A stretch of DNA of 64,000 nt from Prorocentrum cordatum (lineage: Eukaryota > Sar > Dinophyceae > Prorocentrales > Prorocentraceae): positions 106,141-170,140 of the forward strand of contig CAUYUJ010019102.1 in assembly GCA_963575745.1 (NCBI GenBank), written 5' to 3'. This document shows positions 21,490 to 31,530 of the stretch, in pieces. Position 1 is the stretch's first letter; each line of letters begins with the position of its first letter. The notes beneath the pieces are model-generated. The model saw only the letters and a list, made by a program, of their open reading frames with translations, did not search any database and was not told the origin of the DNA. The translations under genes were made by a program, and so were the position numbers.

Positions 21490-22124
21490 ATACTCATGCT
21501 AGGATCACCAATAAGAATACCAAGAAGAAGAACAATAATAATAATCTCACGAACAATTAATACTCAAAATAATAATGCGAACACTAAGAATAAGAAGGCG
21601 ACTGCTAATAACAATAATAATAATACTACCAAGAATACGAAGACGAACCCACATAATACTAATAAATTTAGTAATACTTATAAGAATAATAATACTAATA
21701 TTATTACTAAGAAGAAGAAATATAAGAATAGTAATAATAATAATACGAATAATAATACGATTCATAATGCTAGTAGTAGAAATAATGAGAATACAACTAA
21801 TGATATTGCGACTACGAATAATAGTACTAAGAATCATAAGAATAGGAATCATACCAAGAATAATAAGAATACGAATAATAATAAACATAAGATGAATAAG
21901 AAGACGACTAATAAACATATCAGGAAGACAATAAGATGCATACTAATAATACTAGTAGTAGTAATACTATTAATAAGACTAATAACAAGAAGAAGACAGA
22001 CGAACACTAGTAATAAGAGTAACACGCATACTAATACTATAAACAATAAAACTAAGCAGGCGAAACTTAATCCTGAGAATAAGAAGGATACGCATAAGAA
22101 TAATAATACGAACCATACTGCGAC
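21490..22124. repeat. Degenerate (AAT)n tract before the gap
   Basis: AATAAT/ACTAAT/ACGAAT triplets with AAG interruptions, running to the N block. Confidence 0.88.
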
Positions 22125-22224
22125 NNNNNNNNNNNNNNNNNNNNNNNNNNNNNNNNNNNNNNNNNNNNNNNNNNNNNNNNNNNNNNNNNNNNNNNNNNNN
22201 NNNNNNNNNNNNNNNNNNNNNNNN
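22125..22224. other. Assembly gap (100 N)
   Basis: Exactly 100 N, the usual placeholder for a gap of unknown size. It lies between an AAT tract and a GGA tract. Confidence 0.98.
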
Positions 22225-22370
22225 GAGGAGGAGGAGGATGAGGAGGAGGAGGCGGAGGGGGATGAGGAGGAGGAGGAGGGGGATGAGGTGGGGGAGGAGG
22301 AGGGGGAGGAGGAGAAGGAGGAGGAGGAGGAGGAGGAGGAGGAGGGAGGGAGGAGGAGGAGGAGGATGAA
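22225..22370. repeat. (GGA)n microsatellite after the gap
   Basis: GAGGAG tract with GAT and GGG variants. Confidence 0.92.
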
Positions 22371-22830
22371 TATGCATAATACTAAGAATAAGGCGACGAA
22401 ACATACTACGAATACGCATAATAATGATACTAACACTACTAACTATACCACTACTATTACGAATAATAGTAATACGACGAATACTGATACGAATCTTAAT
22501 AATAATAAATCGAAGAATAAGGCGAATACTAATACTGATATTGCTAATACTAATAATACCAGTACGAAGAGTAATACGACGATTAATAATAATAGTACTG
22601 GTAATAAGAATAACAAGGGTACTAATACTAATACGAATAAGACGAATACTACTACGATCAATAACAATACTACTACCAATAATATACGACTAATACTAAT
22701 AAGAATAATGCTAATAGTATTAATATTACTAATAGTAATACTACGGGTCATACTAATATTAAGCAAACTAATACTACGACTAGTACTAATACTAATACTG
22801 GTATTAATACTATTAATAACTGGAGGAATA
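22371..22830. repeat. Degenerate (AAT)n tract after the gap
   Basis: AAT, ACT and ACG triplets, the same composition as 21490-22124. Confidence 0.88.
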
Positions 22831-23344
22831 GGAGGAACAGGTGGCGGAGGACAGTACACTACAAATGGATGTGATTCTGAAAGTGACGGCGATGATGGTG
22901 ATAATGGCGAATCTGGTGGATTGGATGGTGATAGTGGTCGCGATGATGGTGGGGTGATCCAGAGTCAGCCTGCGATGCGCTAGTTTTGACGTAATGCGCT
23001 GCCCCGTCCCACTTCGTCTCGCAATGGTTCAATACGCACATTGTGCCTCATGTCGGGACGCGCTCCCTTTGACGGACGAGCTCCTTTTTCGGCTTGCCAT
23101 TCAGGCGGGTACGCCTTCCATACGTTAATTTTACACCATGCATAAGCGTGTTATATTACATGGCAGGTCACCGAACTGCTTACTGATATCCACATGTTGC
23201 AACATAGCGGCCGTCCGTCCGTGTAAAGTTTGCACAACTTGTTTGTAGTGCTCCAACATCGAATCGTGCAAACAAAGAGCATAACACAACGCTTTAAAAG
23301 GCTCCCAAACGCGACCTGCATCCCCATGACGAGCGTTTTTTCTT
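22831..23344. other. No recognisable gene
   Basis: Unique sequence following a short GAT-like run (22870-22960). No ORF resembles a known protein. Confidence 0.5.
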
Positions 23345-24125
23345 CTTGGGCCAGGACCTTGGTTTGAAGTCTTGAGCAGACGCGTTCGAGATAACCGCCG
23401 TCGGATCCCATGAAGGTCAAGCGGATCCAATTGTGGTGTCGGTTATTGTTTGTGTGGATCCGATTTCCGTCCGCGCGGATCCGATGTTGGGTTTTCTAGA
23501 TCCACGTCGTTTTTTTGTCCTCAGTTTGTTGTTGTTGTTGTTGTTGTTGCCGTTTTTTTTTACGGTGGATCCGATTTCAGCCCCGTTGGGCCCAGAACGA
23601 CGGTTTGACCTTTTGAGCTGACGCGTTCGAAATAACCGCCGTTGGATCCCATGAAGGTCGAGTGGATCCAATTGTGTCGGTTATTGTTTGGGTGGATCCG
23701 ATTTCCATCCGCGCAGATCCGATTCCTGATTTTCTGGATCCGCGCCCGTTTTTTTTTTTTTTTTTTTTTTTTTTGATTTTTTTTTTTTTTTTTTTTTGTT
23801 ATTTTATTTTTTTTCCGTTGGGTTCGATTTCAACCCAGTTGGGCCCGGAACGACGGTTTGAAATTTTGAGCCGAGCGTTCGAGATAACCGCCGTCGGATC
23901 CCATGATGGTTGAGCGGATCCAATTGTGGTGACGGTTGCTGTTTGGGTGGGTCCGATTTCCGTCCGCGCGGATCGGATTTCGGATTTTCTGGGCCCCCCT
24001 CCCGCCTTTTTATCTACGGTGGATCCGATGTCAACCCCGTGTTAATTTTGTTATTTAATGAAAACGGGGAGCTGGACGAAGTCGGATCCGTGGACCCCAG
24101 AACGGGCCCGTGTTCAGTTCCTGGG
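23345..24125. repeat. About 250-bp tandem triplication
   Basis: Three copies start near 23345, 23595 and 23845. Each contains ATAACCGCCGT, a GGATCC-rich part (GGATCCCATGA, GGATCCAATTGTG, GGATCCGATTTC) and a T-rich stretch. The T-rich stretch differs in each: GTT repeats in the first and long T runs at 23750-23815 in the second. Confidence 0.85.
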
Positions 24126-24226
24126 GAGGAAAATGGGTTCGGTCATCACTGTCCCTGGATGGGTCCTGCGTTGTCTCGTGCGCCCCCCATCAAGTTTCCG
24201 CGCGCAGGAGCCCCGTTCAACATAAT

Positions 24227-24975
24227 CCCACCAGCCCTCCTTGCGCAGGTGGTCTAATTCGTTCATCCAAAAACCCCTCTTCACCCACTGGGAAGGATTT
24301 ATCCTTTTCCGTACCCCCTCCCCCGGACTTTTTTGGGGGGTTCCGCAAGGTGTCAGGGCGTCCAAAACGGCCTCGGCGAGGAAGCCAAAATCAGTGGTTG
24401 CACTAAGGTTTTAGCTCCATTTTGGCCTCTTTGGGGGGGGGACTCAACGTTGCACCATGTCCTCAAATGATCGATGGCCTTCAAGATGGCCCCAAGAGGC
24501 CAGGGCTCCCAAGAGGGCCCCAAGAGAGCCCCAAAAGGGTCCCCAAAGGGCCCCAAGACTTCTAAAAGAGCCCCCAGAGAGCTCCAATACCTTCCCAAAG
24601 AGCCCCAGGAGAGCTCCACGAGGCGATCTTGAGGGCTCCTGGGAAGGGGCCGACTTCGAGGACCTCCCATGTATTGATCGATGCTCTCCTAGATGGCCCC
24701 AACAGGCCTTCCAGGGCACCAGCCGCAGGCTAGCCGGGCAAAGGAAAAAATAAAACCGGGATCACACTCTTTGGATCCCTCCACCTCTTCCTCCTCTTCC
24801 CCTCGCCCCCACGCGGCCCCCAGTGATGGCCCGAAGTGGCCTTCCAAGGCCACCCCCTTGCTCCCAGAGATCTCTCGGTTCATCCTGGTTGCTCGCTTTG
24901 TTTCCCTCGATGTGTCCTTTCGTCCCTTTTCCCGTCAGCTCTCGTGGGCAGGACTTCTGAATGGATTGGTGGGGA
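24227..24975. mobile_element. TIR element, divergent third copy (MITE-like)
   Basis: It starts CCCACCAGCCCTCC after AAT and ends near GGATTGGTGGGGATA. The inside has a CCCCAAGAGG-type G/C minisatellite (about 24485-24620), as in the two copies inside the LINE. The right end is divergent, so the exact end and the second duplication are uncertain. No coding capacity is seen. Confidence 0.6.
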
Positions 24976-25834
24976 TATTTTTGGTTCACGGCCTCGTGAA
25001 GCGGGTCAAAAGGCGTCCAAACTCTAGCCGGGCCACGACTATGCAGCGGAAAAGCAAGACAGGCGCAGCAAACGGGCGGCAGCTCAGAAGGGCGAAAAGA
25101 ACCGGTAGACCCATTCCCGGTGGCGTCCGAAAATCCCGGTGGCTACCAGCGAGTAGACGCAGCCAAAATGGCGCGGTGGCGCGACCAAAATCACGTAGAG
25201 GTCGATCATTCGGTGTGAGTCAGTCGGACGGCAACGTCAGAGACGAACGAGACCGACAAGCACCCCCAGATGACATCCGTGAAGTGGACAAACACAAATG
25301 TCGAAACATCGTGTCAGCGCAAGAGTGAAGAGGGGCAACCTCGTCACAGGCAGGACTGCAAACGGCAGTAACTCTTGTTTGTACAGCAGTGGCACTTGTC
25401 GAAAGCGGAGTCCTTGCAGGAGAAAGGAGCCGACGGGCGCACAGAGCCACACATGCCGAACCCGAAGTCCTTGCACCGTAGAGGTCGGCAGCGTAGCGAG
25501 ATCCCACTGAACCCGTTCGGCCATCAGTGGAGGCCGACACCAGCCAGGAGCAGGCCAGGGGGCACCTGACCGCCCATTCCCAGTGTGATCCTTGCATGGA
25601 ATCCAGGCTGTCATAGCACCATCAGACAGCGGCATTGGCGGCAACCCCGGCCGCGTGTGATAAACTTGGTGAAACAAAGGAGAGGAGGGCAAGTGCACGC
25701 CAGGCACGGTAGGCACCCTGGTGTGGCAGCTAACCGCTGCAGCATTAGGATGCAGGAGGGGAGGAAGTCCACGCCAGGCACACGGTGTGAGAGGAAAGGA
25801 GAATAATAGTATAACATTTACTCGAGCAGTTGTT
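24976..25834. other. No recognisable gene
   Basis: ORFs here are short and overlap on both strands without family resemblance. The GCAGCCAAAATGGC segment near 25161 matches the inner end of a TIR element in reverse orientation. Confidence 0.45.
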
Positions 25835-26430
25835 GCAGACTATGCCAATCGTGGCTGTGCCATTTCCGATCGCGCTGACTATGCCAATCATGACTGTGCC
25901 AACCCTGGCTATGCCAACCCTGACTGTGCCAACTGAGCTCCCGTGGAAAGCGACGCGCTCTTATCGACTACGTACCCTGTGCGCCGGAGCGCCCCAGGTA
26001 GCTGAGGTGAGAGTGCCAGGCCACGTTGTCGTGCTGCTTGTCCCAGTGGTACTGGTTAGCGACGTGCTGCTCGATCCGGTTGAGCTGGGGCCCACGCAAT
26101 TGGACCCTGGTGTGCTCAGCAACGTCGTGCTGCACGACTCTGGTGATCGTTGCCGTGTTGCTTGTCGCGGTGGCGCTGGTCAGCGACGTGCCCCTCGACT
26201 CCGTTGTGCTGGAGCCCGTGGTGCTCATCAACGTCGTGCTACTAGTCTCATTGTTGCTCGTTGCCGTGCCGTTTGTCTTGGCGGTGCTGGTCGGCGACGT
26301 GCTGCTCAGCCCCGTTGTGCTTGGGCCAGTGGTGTTAGGCCTTATGGTGCTCGTCAGCGCAGCGCTGCTCGTCCCACTTGTATTCGTCGCCGAGCAGCTT
26401 GTCTCCGTGGTGCTGGTAAGCGGATGCAGA
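25835..26430. repeat. Degenerate minisatellites
   Basis: 25835-25940 repeats CTATGCCAATC/CTGTGCCAACC at about 18-24 bp. 26020-26430 repeats a GTGGTGCTGGT/CGACGTGCTGCTC unit that gives a Val/Leu-rich frame. The frame is a product of the repeat and not evidence of a membrane protein. Confidence 0.6.
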
Positions 26431-26589
26431 GGCCGCGGGAGGAGAAGAGCGACTCGCCGTCGCAGCCTTGGAAGAAAATCAGGAAGGGGAGGTGGAGGCA
26501 GCTTGCCACGGTGGGCCGTTGACTCCATGGTAAGTGCCACTCCCCATAACCAGCTGTGCGTGCCATCTATATTACCAAAGCCTGGTGAA

Positions 26590-26935
26590 AGAGGGCGCAG
26601 CCGCAAGGCGGCGGGGACTTCCCGGTGTGGGGGGGGGCAGCGCGCCAGGCTGGCTCCCTTGGCTGTGGTAGGCACGCCGGGCCTAGAGTGGAGATAATAC
26701 GGCCACCTTTCCCGGGGGGCAGTCAGGGGGCGGTCGCGCGCCAGGCGCCGAGGGGGGGGGAGATGGCAAGTGATCACTGAGCCCTTGAGGAACTCCAGGC
26801 GCACTCAGCCCATGCCCACTTGCACGGGGCACCCGCGCTCGGATGCCCGGTGCGAGAAGGCGCAGCAACAAGGCGGCGAAGGACTTCCCTGTGTGGTGGT
26901 GGGTGGGGGGGGGGGCAGCGCGCCAGGCTGGCGGC
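26590..26935. repeat. Dispersed direct duplication (about 80 bp, twice)
   Basis: The segment with GGCGCAGC, CAAGGCGGCG, GGACTTCCC and GGCAGCGCGCCAGGCTGG occurs at about 26590-26655 and again at 26857-26935. The remaining sequence up to 26959 has no recognisable gene. Confidence 0.65.
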
Positions 26936-26959
26936 ACTCCATGCTTAAAGTGGGGCGGG

Positions 26960-28282
26960 TCAGCGTAGGTGGGGGCCCCAGGCCGCTGCCGCGCCCGCGG
27001 GAACGTAGACCGACGTCCTGTCGTGCCCGGCGCGAGCGCGCGTGAAAGCGACGATGACGTGCATGGGTACGCTGTAGGGCTGGGCTCTGCCTTTGCCAGG
27101 CTTCTTGTTGTCGATGGTGTGCCACTCCCACTGTGCAAGGCTATCCGGGGACGAGCGAATGGCGCCCCGAACGCGCTCCATTAGAGAACGGCGGCTCATC
27201 GTGGTGAGGGCCGGTTCGGAATAGTCGTCGCAGTTTGGGTGTTTCCCCGTGAGCGCTAGGAACCGGCGGAGGACGTCAGGCTCGTGGCGCGCGAGATCGT
27301 AGGCGCCAGGGCCCCCCATCGCCTTGTTGGCGCGACAGAAGTCATGCCACTGGTGTGCCCCCCGCGTCCTTTGCCACGCCTTGACCCGCTCCACGATGGC
27401 TGGCGGGTCGTCCGCGAGCGCCCTGGCCCCCGAGGCAGACTCGTCAGGCGACTGCTCCGCTGCTTGGCCCTCGTCCAGCTCTGCGCTCGTACGAGACACG
27501 TTCGCATCGGGGGGCGAGGGCATAGTTAGCGATGCGTCCAGGCCCGCCCCTTCTCCGCGGGCAGGCAGCACGAGCGGGGGCGAGTCAGCGCTGGCGGTCG
27601 TAGCGGTGGCAGCGGTGATCGTCGGGGTCGACGTGGTCTTCGGCTGGGCCAGCGCAGTTCGGACGCTGGGTCGCCATCGGCTGGAGGAGTCAGCGGCGGC
27701 TGACGGCTGGGGGTCCCCGTCGCCTTGTGGCTCCGCACGGTCCGTCGAAGGCGGCGCCAGTGCAGGGGTGATCTCGCGGGCAAAGCCTGCCCGCCGAGGC
27801 GGCGTGTCCGCGTTTGCAGCGGGCGGGGCATGCAGTGGGCTGGTCGCATGCTCGGGCACGGTGGCCCCTGGTGGACGTGGGGTGGAGGGGCGGAGAGCAG
27901 CGAATCGCCCGCTGTCCACCATTCGCCGGGCCGCGGCCTCGTCATCCAAGGTCCCGTTCACTCTTTCCACCATAATGCCCAGGTCGTCCTCCGGGATGCT
28001 CTCGCTTTCCTCGTCCTCGCACTTCTCCTCCAGGGGCTCCTCCGCCGCTCCCTCGATGGTCTCCTCGATGGTCTCCTCCCCAGCGGTGGGCCCCTTCCTC
28101 CTGCGACTCGCGACTATCTTCGCACTCCTCCCAGTGGAGGCGACTGACCGTCGCAGAGTCTGTTGGAATCCGTAGCCTGTTGGGGGCGTCTTGGAGCGTC
28201 TTGGCGGTTTCGTGGGCCGTCTTGGGCCCATCTTGGGCGTCTTCAAGCGAGCATTCGGCGATTCTGTGCTCTCTTGGGTCAT
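26960..28282 (-). CDS. Hypothetical protein, 440 codons
   Basis: The longest ORF in this part that is not a tandem-repeat product. The N-terminus (about 35 residues) overlaps the 28168-28342 repeat, so the true start is uncertain. An acidic stretch (EETIEETIEGAAEEP) is followed by a long Pro/Ala/Thr-rich disordered region. The C-terminal third (about 27330-26960) is more ordered, with RVKAWQRTRGAHQWHDFCR and DVLRRFLALTGKHPNCDDY, and then a basic end. I do not recognise a family. The C-terminal part resembles helical modules that precede recombinase-type domains in mobile elements, but this is weak. It may be an exon, a mobile-element fragment or a chance ORF. Confidence 0.4.
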   Translation of the reverse strand: MTQESTESPNARLKTPKMGPRRPTKPPRRSKTPPTGYGFQQTLRRSVASTGRSAKIVASRRRKGPTAGEETIEETIEGAAEEPLEEKCEDEESESIPEDDLGIMVERVNGTLDDEAAARRMVDSGRFAALRPSTPRPPGATVPEHATSPLHAPPAANADTPPRRAGFAREITPALAPPSTDRAEPQGDGDPQPSAAADSSSRWRPSVRTALAQPKTTSTPTITAATATTASADSPPLVLPARGEGAGLDASLTMPSPPDANVSRTSAELDEGQAAEQSPDESASGARALADDPPAIVERVKAWQRTRGAHQWHDFCRANKAMGGPGAYDLARHEPDVLRRFLALTGKHPNCDDYSEPALTTMSRRSLMERVRGAIRSSPDSLAQWEWHTIDNKKPGKGRAQPYSVPMHVIVAFTRARAGHDRTSVYVPAGAAAAWGPHLR

Positions 28283-28815
28283 CTTGGGGGTGTCCTGGGA
28301 GGCTCCAAGCCGAGCTTGGGGAGCCCAGGCCGCCCCGGGTGAGTTCAGTCCTGGGTTTATTGTTGCTTTTTGGTGGCTGTTGGGAGCTTCTTGGGGCTTC
28401 TTGGGGGCGTCGTTGGGCCTCCCGGGAGCCTCTTAGGGCGGAATATTCGAATTCTGAGTTCGAGGTCCCCCTCTTGGGCCATCTTGGGGCTCTCTTGGGA
28501 GTCTCTTGGGCCCTCTTGGGGCGCTGTTGGCGGCCTCCTGGGCCGCTTTCATCGCAGTGAAGGAGGAAGAGTCGTACATGCCATAAACAAACGTTTCCCC
28601 ATAGGAGTCTGACGATTTTGGTTTCTTGGGCCTCTCTTCGCTAGCCTGTTTGAGGCGTCTTGGAGCGTCTGGGCGGCTTCATGGGCCGTCTTGGGCCCAT
28701 CTTGGGCGCCTTCAAGCGATCATTTGGCGATTTTGTGCTCCCTTAGGCCATCTTGGGGGTGTCTTGGGAGTCTCCAAGCCGAGCCTGGGGAGCCCAGACC
28801 GCCCAGGATGAGTTC
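28168..28815. repeat. 175-bp direct repeat flanking a CTTGGG minisatellite
   Basis: 28168-28342 and 28641-28815 match (TAGCCTGTT, GGCGTCTTGGAGCGTCT, GGGCCGTCTTGGGCCCATC, TCCAAGCCGAGC, GAGTTCAGTCC). The sequence between them is rich in TCTTGGGCC/TCTTGGGGC motifs like those inside the TIR elements. Confidence 0.8.
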
Positions 28816-29861
28816 AGTCCAGGGTCGAAGTGGGCGAGGGGGGGGATCACATTGCCGGTTTGGGGTTCCCAGGGGGGGGGGCTTATGGGGGGGTGTTTTT
28901 TGGTCTTTCCTTTTTCTTACGTATGTGTGTATTGGTACGTTTGTTTTGCTCTGAATTTGCAGGCCTGTATATTTCGTGGCATGAGGCGTCGGACGGAAGA
29001 GCCTGAGGAGAAACGGCTCTAAGTTTCCTGAATGTCCCCCTCGCCTCTTCAGCTGAGGGGATTTTCCAGGGAACTTGAAACCGCCCGTATCCCTTCTCCA
29101 CCTCCTCCCTGTCGTCCTCTTCCGCACCTCCCGTTGGACTCTCGCTCTTCTGGTCGTCGCGACTTCTCTTGTTTTTTCTAATCATGGTCGCTCCTCCTCC
29201 TGGATCCTCTTTCTCCCCCCCGTCCTTCTTTTCGTCATTCTTGATTCTTCCTTTTCGTGGTCGTGGATCTTCTCTCCTGGATTCGCCGCCTCTTTCTCCT
29301 TCTCGTAGCCGCGCGTGGGGTGAAATTGACAGTTTGACATGTCCACTGCGCTCGTCGGGGCGCAATCGGACAGTCGGGTTCCACTGTCAAGAGGGTGTAG
29401 GAGCCAGGAAGAAGGCTTTATATTCACTCGGCCCAATGTAAAATGCACATTTTCTCTGCGACCGTCTGAGGGACATGATTTGCGTGGATTAGTTTGTTCG
29501 GAGGCGGCGTGCAACCAAAGGGCAGTCCTTGGGTGCATAGATTGTCAGCCCGTGACAAGCACACACGGAGCCCAGGGGACCGAGGGGACTATGGTAACCA
29601 CTGTCGACAGAGACGCATGACAGCCATCCTAATTTGATCGTGGAACCCCATTTTCCGGAGCCCTCTGCCGCGTTTGGGCTTACACCATTCGGCCCACGGG
29701 GATGGGGAGGAGAAAAGGGGAATATCGCACGCCGACGACGCCCCAAGGGGTCGGGGAATTGTCTCTTGAGTTGATTCCGCGAATCTTGGGCGTCCTGACA
29801 GCTACACGACTGGAGGGAGGGTGGTCCTCAAAGCGAGGCTCTCGCCTTTGCGGCCTCCCCC
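28816..29861. other. No recognisable gene
   Basis: Mixed composition with pyrimidine-rich stretches (29090-29300). No protein-like ORF of recognisable family. Confidence 0.5.
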
Positions 29862-30380
29862 GTGTTCTTTCCAAAGCCTCCTTACAGCGTGATGCACCTG
29901 ACACGCCTGACAAGCACAGCGAAGACGGCGAAAGACAGCACCACCGCAGACGAAATGGAACCATGGGTCGACTACATCCAACGAGCGACACGACGCGCAG
30001 AGCACCTCATGAAGCTCCACCACATCGACAATTGGGAGACGCTGCACAAACGGAAAGTCTGGCGCATGGCGTCACGAGTCGCAAACCACGACTGGACGAG
30101 GTGGACATGGGGAGTGCTGCGCTGGCACCCAGTCCTCAACCCGCGCCAGCAGGGACAAAGGCAGCACAGTGGCCAAAACAAGCGCTGGGACGACGAAATC
30201 ACCACTTACTTACGTCAACGCAGACCAGACCTCCACCGACCGCCCACGCAAGCCCATTCGAAAGGACAACCGAACGACATCACATGGACGCAAACAGCCC
30301 AAGACACCGAAGCATGGACAGCGCTCGAGCACCACTTCACCGACCTCACGTCGACCAGCACCCGGGACTCAGACCAATGA
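29862..30380 (+). pseudogene. LINE ORF2 C-terminal remnant
   Basis: 172 codons. WVDYIQRATRRAEHLMK, WETLHKRKVWRMASRVA and a later KRWDDEI match the conserved C-terminal tail of LINE-type proteins, in which a Trp-rich helical part precedes a RWDDD-like motif. RT and endonuclease are absent, so this is a 5'-truncated copy, the usual outcome of incomplete target-primed reverse transcription. There is no clear poly(A); a pyrimidine-rich stretch follows. Confidence 0.65.
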
Positions 30381-30644
30381 CGTAATCTCGCACAACCCGC
30401 GCCGACACCGACACCAAGGACTTTCTTTTCCTCCTCCTCCCCTTCACCTCCTAACTTTTTACATGTCTCGCATTGCATGAATCCAGACGCCTCAGATTCT
30501 AGAGGCCATGGCCGCACCCACCTGGTCTGCCCTAGGCCCGGACGCTGTCCGCAACGGTGGTCGCATCGCATCGCATCGCATTTTGCTTTTTTGACTTGCA
30601 AGTTGCCCACCAGTTCCGCGGATTGGGGGCAGGTGCGTCACGCA

Positions 30645-30718
30645 CATGCGTCATGCAAGTTTTCCAACAGTCAGACGGGTGACATGCGTCATGCAAGTTT
30701 CCAACAGTCAGACGGGTG
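30645..30718. repeat. 38-bp tandem duplication
   Basis: CATGCGTCATGCAAGTTT followed by CCAACAGTCAGACGGGTG occurs twice in tandem with a 1-bp length difference. Confidence 0.9.
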
Positions 30719-30814
30719 GTGGGCGGTTCTTTTTCAATATCGGGCTCTCGCTGGAGACATCAATAGGAGCTTGGTGCAACAACTGCGCTGATGGAAGAGT
30801 GCTGTCTTTTCAGA

Positions 30815-31494
30815 TTGTCTACCGCCTTAGCTTTTGTCAAGTTTAGTGTCTAGCACCTTGCGGCCCGTGCAGCACGTTTGAGGATGGAAGGCGCTTCTTT
30901 TCCAAAACGCGGCTCTCGCGACATCGACGTGGTGCTCATGATCGTTCATCACGTTTTCACTTGTTGTATGCAGCTGCAGTTGTGCAGGGCTGCTCCGTTT
31001 CAAACGGGGCTTCCGCCCGAGTGGCAGGCCTGTGGGGCGCTCGTCTGTCAAGGGACGATCCATGTAGCGAATGCGAAAGCATGTAAGACCTGCATGGGGA
31101 TGAGATGGGAGCGGGAAGAACACATCTGTTGCATCATCGTGGGCCAATCGTTGGTTGTCTACCGCCTTAGCTTTTGTCAAGTTTAGTGTCTAGCACCTTG
31201 CGGCCCGTGCAGCACGTTTGAGGATGGAAGGCGCTTCTTTTCCAAAACGCGGCTCTCGCGACATCGACGTGGTGCTCATGATCGTTCATCACGTTTTCAC
31301 TTGTTGTATGCAGCTGCAGTTGTGCAGGGCTGCTCCGTTTCAAACGGGGCTTCCGCCCGAGTGGCAGGCCTGTGGGGCGCTCGTCTGTCAAGGGACGATC
31401 CATGTAGCGAATGCGAAAGCATGTAAGACCTGCATGGGGATGAGATGGGAGCGGGAAGAACACATCTGTTGCATCATCGTGGGCCAATCGTTGG
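30815..31494. repeat. Perfect 340-bp tandem duplication
   Basis: 30815-31154 and 31155-31494 are identical at an offset of 340 bp apart from the first base or two. A (TCC)n tract follows at about 31496-31530. A short ORF in each copy is not supported as a gene. Confidence 0.95.
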
Positions 31495-31530
31495 TCCTCC
31501 TCCTCCTCCTCCTCCTCTTTCCTCCTCTTT

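Noticed and set aside
25830-26697. Val/Leu-rich frame resembling a multi-span membrane protein
   Set aside because: It arises from a degenerate GTGGTGCTG minisatellite; the other frames are open as well.
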